DNA from: Lichenicola sp965198575
GTDB lineage: Bacteria; Pseudomonadota; Alphaproteobacteria; Acetobacterales; Acetobacteraceae
Length of the DNA: 64,000 nt
Assembly (NCBI RefSeq): GCF_965198575.1
Contig: NZ_OZ240671.1
Coordinates: forward strand, 434,001 to 498,000
Direction of reading: 5' to 3'
The position numbers and the translations under genes are program-made. A model generated the notes under the pieces. The model did not search any database. It saw only the letters and a list, made by a program, of their open reading frames with translations, and was not told the DNA's origin. Positions within the stretch are counted from its first letter, which is position 1. Every line of letters starts with the position of its first letter. Shown here one piece after another: positions 59,090-64,000 of the stretch.

Positions 59090-60220
59090 ATGGGGTCTGA
59101 CACGACCGTTCAGGACCCGGCGGCGGTCGTGTCGCCGGTGGGCACCGCGTCGGGTGGCGCAGCGGCGGCGGGCACGGCGGCGGGCGGCACGGACTGCGCC
59201 GACGGGCCGACCCTGCGCACGACGCGGTTCACCCTGCGGCCGCTCTGCGCCAGCGACGCTGAAGCGATCCACCGCCTGGTGAATGACTGGGGCGTGGTGC
59301 GGATGCTGAGCCGCCTGCCCTTCCCCTATCCGCGGCGCCTGACCGACGAGTGGATCGCCTCGACCGCGGTGCAGATGGCGGATGGCCGTGCCTGGCACTT
59401 CGCGATCATCGACGAGCGCCCCACTTCGGCGCGACTGCTCGGCTGCCTCGGCATCCGCATCGATGCCGCCAGCCGCAGCGGCGATCTCGGCTACTGGATC
59501 GGCCGCAGCTTCTGGAACGACGGCGTCGCCGGCGAGGCCGCGCGCCGGCTGTCGCACTGGGCGCTCGCCAACCTGGCGATCGACCGGCTGACCGCACAGG
59601 TCGCCACCGACAACCCGGCCTCGTCGGCGGTGCTGCGTCGGATTGGCTTCCGCGAGATCGGCACCGGCCGGCAGCCGTTCCTGGCCCGAGGTGGTGATCA
59701 TCCGGTGCTGCTGTTCGAGGCCCGGCACGGCGACCTGTCGAAAGCCGGGGCACCCGCGGATGTGGACGAGCCGCCCGCCGAGGCTGGTGCGCCGGTCGTG
59801 GCCGCCCCGCCCGCCGTGTCGCGTCGTATCCTGCTGGTGGCGGCATGCGCGCTGATCGACGGCGACGGCCGGGTGCTGCTGGCGCGTCGTCCGGAGGGTC
59901 GGCGGATGGCGGGGCTATGGGAGTTCCCCGGCGGCAAGATCGAGCCGGACGAGACGCCCGAGCAGGCGCTGGTGCGCGAGCTGCACGAGGAACTCGGCAT
60001 CGCGCTGGAGGATGCCTGCCTGGCGCCGTTCGCCTTTGCCAGCCACGCCTACGACGATTTCCACCTGCTGATGCCGCTCTACGTCTGCCGCCGCTGGAAA
60101 GGCGTGCCTGTCGCGCGTGAGGGCCAGACGTTGGCGTGGGTGCGGCCGGAGGCGCTGGACAGCTACAGCATGCCAGACGCGGACAAGCCGCTGGTGCCGC
60201 TGTTGCGGGAATTGCTTTAA
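59090..60220 (+). CDS. GNAT acetyltransferase fused to MutT-type Nudix hydrolase
   Basis: A 376-residue fusion. Residues ~40-215 are GNAT (LRTTRFTLRPL, GYWIGRSFWNDGVAGEAARR, VATDNPASSAVLRRIGF). Residues ~245-376 are a MutT-like Nudix domain with the full box GGKIEPDETPEQALVRELHE followed by ELGI. The Nudix part would remove oxidised nucleotides such as 8-oxo-dGTP. In related genomes GNAT and mutT often follow argJ; here they share one chain through a Pro/Ala linker. ATG lies six bases after the Rieske stop. Confidence 0.92.
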   Translation: MGSDTTVQDPAAVVSPVGTASGGAAAAGTAAGGTDCADGPTLRTTRFTLRPLCASDAEAIHRLVNDWGVVRMLSRLPFPYPRRLTDEWIASTAVQMADGRAWHFAIIDERPTSARLLGCLGIRIDAASRSGDLGYWIGRSFWNDGVAGEAARRLSHWALANLAIDRLTAQVATDNPASSAVLRRIGFREIGTGRQPFLARGGDHPVLLFEARHGDLSKAGAPADVDEPPAEAGAPVVAAPPAVSRRILLVAACALIDGDGRVLLARRPEGRRMAGLWEFPGGKIEPDETPEQALVRELHEELGIALEDACLAPFAFASHAYDDFHLLMPLYVCRRWKGVPVAREGQTLAWVRPEALDSYSMPDADKPLVPLLRELL

Positions 60221-60224
60221 GCAG

Positions 60225-63200
60225 CCAAAATGCCAGAACTCAGCGGCGAAAGCTAAACTTGCGGCAATCACCGCTGCACAAGTTTTACCTCTCGTTATCA
60301 GCCTGCTTCTATCTACTCCTTGTCGAAGCTAGAAGCTGCTCCGCCTTCTCGTAAAATGCCGCCAGGTCGCTCGGCCTCCCAGGACCATTCACCCGCCATT
60401 CGTCGATCGGCCTTACCATGGCAAGCTCATGAGCGTGCTTGGACAGGTCATTTAAGTCGGCATCGGCCATATCGCTCTTTAGTAGATAGAATTGACCAAA
60501 TTTACAGAAGCTGAGGATCCACATGGCTATTACCAGCGCGCGATCCCACCGTGTCCAGTCGGAGGTGCTTGCGAGCGGCTGATGCACGATTATTTTCTGC
60601 CTTCTTAGGATCTCCCTAATCGACCTCATGCTGTTCTGACGCATTGTTATGGTGCTATTCGCAAAAAGAAATGCAGCGATATTTGTTGTTTGACCCTGCC
60701 GATTTAGATCAAATAGCAGCGGCTGAGCATCGTCTTCCGATCGCAGCCAGTCAGCTAGTTCTTGGATCCAAATTTCACAAGCATCGTCAATATTTGCCCG
60801 GCCACCTTCTAACAGAGGCGAGACCACGTCGCGGAACAACCACGGCTCTGCCCAGCACAGTGTCCGCATATGCCCGCGCATGGAATCCACAAGTTGCCGC
60901 AAATCATTCGAAACAATATTAGCCGGAAGCACTGCATGAAGAGCCGATACCAAAGAACCATAGATATCACCATCCTCAGGATTCTTCGCCGTGCGCTGAA
61001 CCATCCAACCCAAAGCCTGTACCTGTTCGGTGTACGTGTGATCTTTGACCTTCTGTATCCCAAGAGCCAGCCCGTTCAGAGTTCGCAACTGCCGCTCGAC
61101 TGCGTTTAGTCCTGCCCACCTTAGAAGGCCATTACTGCTATTGAGGAGACAGTCTCGCTGGCGCTCGCTAGCCTTAAATTGCACGGAGAGTGAGATCTCG
61201 CTAATAATCTGGCTTAGCAAGGACAATCGCATGCTGTCTTGAATCTGAGGATCGACAGGCGCGTTGGCCATCTGATATTCAGCAATTGCTATGAGAGCCA
61301 GCGGGGTATGCCGCCACATCAATTTTATTGCGAAATACTCCGGCCATGTCAAAGCAGCGTATTTTACAGGGTGATACATGTGTTCAATGCGATTTGAGCT
61401 ATGCAAAAACGTCTCGAATGAGTCTGCAAAGAGCCGACTGTCTATGATCCGGTATTCGTGCTGGCTCAACGAATGATCACGGTGGAAGGATTTATCAAGG
61501 AACCGAGACAAAAAAGCTAAAAAAGCAGATTCGGAATCTAGACGATCTGAATCATGGTCCCCTGCGTGCGAATTGGCCAGCAGCTCCCCGAGAATTTCCC
61601 AAGTTGAACCAAAATCCGTGTCGTCAGCCGGCTTCTTGGCCAGAAAAGTAGCTAAGTTCGAGGCCAGTGGCAAAATTAGCAAGTTGTCCTTGAGCATGCT
61701 TAGTAGGGTCATTTGCTGCCTTAATGACTCCCCCTTCAAGTTCAGCAGCGATGCCTCATTCGCCCACGCACTTAATACATCTCCGGCCTGCGTTTTTTCG
61801 AGAAAAGCCAACGGCTCGTACCGCGGTGGGATAATCGCGGATGACTCAGAATCAAAAAGCATTTGCATAGGGCGGTGCTTCATGTCGCTGTCGGACTGTA
61901 ACTTACAAGCTTCCTGCACAAGGCCGAGTTGGTACCGTTCAACATCCAGTAGAACGTCAGCAGGAATGGGCGTGATGAGTAATGGATAGTTTTCGGCCGC
62001 TGTTTGAAGAGAATTTGAAAGATTAAACCCGACTATTGGAAGACCGTCTGACCCGACAATCAGGATGTAGCGGTCATGTAACCGACCGTCCTTCATCCCA
62101 AATATACGCAACCGGCCACGCTTTAACATTTTCCGGTTTTGCTCGCAACTTGCGATCAAGTTATCGACGCCGTTTGATGTGGGCTTCTCCGACGCTTGCG
62201 TCTCACCGTCACTTTTCTGAAACGATTTAGACAAAGACCTAAATACAATATAGTCTGATTTGGGTTGGGCACATAATAAGATCAATCCTAGACCAGCGCC
62301 TCCAAAATAAGGGTCGAAGATGATTACTTGGCTCTGCTTATGCTGCTCAAGCAGTGCCTTAAACCACTCTGTAAATCGTATTCTTCCATCGCCGTCGCCC
62401 TGATTCCAACACAAGAAGAATCGACCATTGGACAACCGTGGATGAAGTCGCGCGAAAACAGCGGAGAAGTCACTGTTAACGCGGACCCAAGGGTCTGTCC
62501 GGCTGCCGCCAATGAGACTATTAAATCCCAAATCTCTTTGGTTTATAGTCAACGTCGTTTTTACCCGATCCGAGAAGGAGGGCTTGGCTTTCTTCTCCAA
62601 CCAGTCAAAGTGAACCGGGCGGCTCTCAGGCCGGACGACATAAGCCTGAAAAGCTATTTCTCGTATGTATCCTACTTTCCATCGACAACAAAGTGTTCCC
62701 TCCTGGGGTTTGTCTATTTCAAATCCGAATATCTCCAATTCGGTGCTGTCCGTTCGGGAGCGGATATCATCGCTCATCCGAAAACTTAACTCAAACTTAC
62801 CGTTTGGCTTGTGTTCCGCAGTGCCGATAACTGAGTGGACGATCTGACCGCCGTTTTGAATGTTCAGGCGGAACTGGAAGCCGCTAAAGTGGGATACCTG
62901 CAATGGATCAAATTGTATGATGATGAAGTCCTGATTTTCTGCCCACTTGATCTTTAATAATGTCCGCTCAAAGTCATCGAGTGTAGGAAAAACCAGTAGC
63001 TCAATGTCGCCGAATCTGCAGACGTCTGCTAGTCCAAAATCCAGACCGGTCTCGGCATTTATCTGCTTGACTATCCAGTGCGTCATCGCGACATCGTACT
63101 CATGGTCTAGCCGAAACAATGCTCCCTTATCGGTTTGGCTGATCGAAGCACTAAGCGCCCCGGCATTCCCATGTGGGCTGGTGAGGGAGGACCGATCCTG

Positions 63201-63700
63201 GGCGTTGCGATTAAGCAGATAAGAGACCGGGCGGTAGACCAACTCTCCCGCGTTAAGGGCGGTCATTCCAAAATGGGTCTTTATTGCATCAGTAAGGTCT
63301 AGGTTAAGTTCTTCACTGACTGCTGCGAGGGTTCGCCCGGTGCTCAGCAGCCTCAAAACATCTGCACTGAGCGTACTTGTGACATAGAGATTTAAGCGGG
63401 TTAGAGTTACTCGAATATTGTCCGCAACACGAAAGTCGGGACTCTTTTTGGAAGACCACCTGTTGTTCGAGTGGCGATACGGGACTAAGCGTCCATAGAC
63501 TATACGATTTTCGACCGTTTCTTTGTGCTTGATCTGCAAGATCCATAACTGGAGCGCGCAGTGACGCGCGTCACTTGAAAATAGTCTCCCAAGTCTACTA
63601 TCTTCAACCAAGTCTTGAAGCGCAGGAGGCACTACTTTTCTCTTATTGTTCGTCTGCATGTCACTTCTCGCGTGAAAGGCGGCCGCCTACTCCCAGCCGG
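60225..63700. other. AT-rich, compositionally foreign island
   Basis: Base and codon use change sharply after the GNAT-Nudix stop and return to the host pattern near 63.7 kb. The block holds one large minus-strand gene. Borders show no obvious direct repeat, tRNA or integrase within the window. Horizontal acquisition is inferred from composition. Confidence 0.8.
60309..63659 (-). CDS. large defence-like protein with degenerate PLD site (VPA1262-like?)
   Basis: A 1116-residue protein using AT-rich codons unlike its neighbours. N-terminal domain: residues ~15-60 (LGRLFSSDARHCALQLWILQ, NRIVYGRLVPYR) recall the VPA1262 N-terminal family, from memory only. Residues ~440-575 look phospholipase-D-like: VIIFDPYFGG (446-453), LHDRYILI with His528 and Arg530, then GFNLSNSLQ (544-552). 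The HxK-x4-D site is altered (Lys to Arg, and Val at the Asp position). Residues 600-1116 are helical with no motif I know. No signal peptide or clear membrane helix. ATG at 63659. A nuclease or effector role in phage defence is inference. Confidence 0.75.
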   Translation of the reverse strand: MQTNNKRKVVPPALQDLVEDSRLGRLFSSDARHCALQLWILQIKHKETVENRIVYGRLVPYRHSNNRWSSKKSPDFRVADNIRVTLTRLNLYVTSTLSADVLRLLSTGRTLAAVSEELNLDLTDAIKTHFGMTALNAGELVYRPVSYLLNRNAQDRSSLTSPHGNAGALSASISQTDKGALFRLDHEYDVAMTHWIVKQINAETGLDFGLADVCRFGDIELLVFPTLDDFERTLLKIKWAENQDFIIIQFDPLQVSHFSGFQFRLNIQNGGQIVHSVIGTAEHKPNGKFELSFRMSDDIRSRTDSTELEIFGFEIDKPQEGTLCCRWKVGYIREIAFQAYVVRPESRPVHFDWLEKKAKPSFSDRVKTTLTINQRDLGFNSLIGGSRTDPWVRVNSDFSAVFARLHPRLSNGRFFLCWNQGDGDGRIRFTEWFKALLEQHKQSQVIIFDPYFGGAGLGLILLCAQPKSDYIVFRSLSKSFQKSDGETQASEKPTSNGVDNLIASCEQNRKMLKRGRLRIFGMKDGRLHDRYILIVGSDGLPIVGFNLSNSLQTAAENYPLLITPIPADVLLDVERYQLGLVQEACKLQSDSDMKHRPMQMLFDSESSAIIPPRYEPLAFLEKTQAGDVLSAWANEASLLNLKGESLRQQMTLLSMLKDNLLILPLASNLATFLAKKPADDTDFGSTWEILGELLANSHAGDHDSDRLDSESAFLAFLSRFLDKSFHRDHSLSQHEYRIIDSRLFADSFETFLHSSNRIEHMYHPVKYAALTWPEYFAIKLMWRHTPLALIAIAEYQMANAPVDPQIQDSMRLSLLSQIISEISLSVQFKASERQRDCLLNSSNGLLRWAGLNAVERQLRTLNGLALGIQKVKDHTYTEQVQALGWMVQRTAKNPEDGDIYGSLVSALHAVLPANIVSNDLRQLVDSMRGHMRTLCWAEPWLFRDVVSPLLEGGRANIDDACEIWIQELADWLRSEDDAQPLLFDLNRQGQTTNIAAFLFANSTITMRQNSMRSIREILRRQKIIVHQPLASTSDWTRWDRALVIAMWILSFCKFGQFYLLKSDMADADLNDLSKHAHELAMVRPIDEWRVNGPGRPSDLAAFYEKAEQLLASTRSR

Positions 63701-64000
63701 TTAGTCAATATGGCATTCCGTAGTCGCCTGCGGACCTTACTGCGGGGTGGATCCGGATGCACCTGCACTTGTCTCAGATTCAGAGGCTGCCCGATACCTT
63801 GACCCAGATACCTGGGTTCGGGACCGTTAACCTTGCCGAGCAACCAGCCTGGCGCACCACCGGAAAGGAGGCGTTTCGCGTGGTGAGGCCGCGCCACTAT
63901 ATTGACAGCAGCATCAGCAGAGCATTTGCCCAGCCCTGGGGCCGTGAAAACCAAGCTTAAACCGGCCGACCGAACCATGGTCGCGGGCCGATGGCCAGCG
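63660..64000. other. 341-base terminal stretch without a supported gene
   Basis: Composition returns to GC-rich after about 63.7 kb. The longest frames (a minus-strand one at 63661-63978 and a plus-strand one at 63757-63960) have no recognisable domain, no clear start signal and conflicting strands. It may be a degraded element at the island edge; nothing definite is visible. Confidence 0.5.

Noticed and set aside
63661..63978. 105-codon minus-strand frame at the window end
   Set aside because: No recognisable domain or start signal, and it conflicts with another frame on the opposite strand; too weak to call a gene or transposase remnant.

Overview
This is a chromosomal segment from a high-GC alphaproteobacterium. 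The gene orders point to Rhodospirillales and most likely Acetobacteraceae: tolQRAB-pal-cpoB-tilS-ftsH-folP-glmM, yebC-ruvC-ruvA-ruvB, secA-PPIase-argJ-(GNAT/mutT), and zapA-6S RNA-fthC-ymdB. The family assignment also leans on my memory of a long N-terminal extension on FolP and has not been checked by search. Almost all genes are housekeeping or envelope genes with strongly GC-biased third positions, so long antisense ORFs are common and were discarded. I saw no rRNA, tRNA, CRISPR array or intact insertion sequence.

Layout. 0-8.5 kb: a DUF3147 membrane protein, a ClC-type channel with a CBS tail, a quinone oxidoreductase translationally coupled to an alpha/beta hydrolase, a MarR-GNAT fusion with a palindromic operator, an AlkA-type glycosylase and a TonB homologue. 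8.5-17 kb: a HigBA toxin-antitoxin pair, an EamA exporter overlapping an NhaP-type antiporter, AMP nucleosidase, a hexapeptide acetyltransferase and a TonB-dependent receptor. 17-20.6 kb: ymdB, fthC, 6S RNA, zapA, a small coiled-coil protein, a conserved hypothetical and thiE. 20.6-27 kb: two lipoproteins, epmA and epmB divergently arranged, an acyltransferase-like hydrolase, efp and an inositol monophosphatase. EpmA, EpmB and EF-P form one pathway (beta-lysylation of EF-P).

27-33.4 kb: a three-gene overlapping operon with an OmpA-like protein, a MotA/TolQ-like channel and a MotB-like protein; then rpmJ with a coupled TPR gene that seems to start at CTG, and a GGDEF-EAL protein. 33.5-47.5 kb: thiD, glmM, folP, an OYE reductase on the opposite strand, ftsH, tilS and the complete Tol-Pal module with ybgC. 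47.5-60.2 kb: ruvB and ruvA, separated from ruvC and yebC by a GNAT gene and a VapBC module, then secA, a parvulin, argJ, an RDD protein, a Rieske oxygenase and a GNAT-Nudix fusion.

60.2-63.7 kb is compositionally foreign (clearly AT-richer) and holds one 1116-residue gene with a degenerate phospholipase-D-like site. It resembles large proteins of defence islands and is the best candidate for an undescribed system in the window. Its upstream partners, if any, lie beyond the window end.
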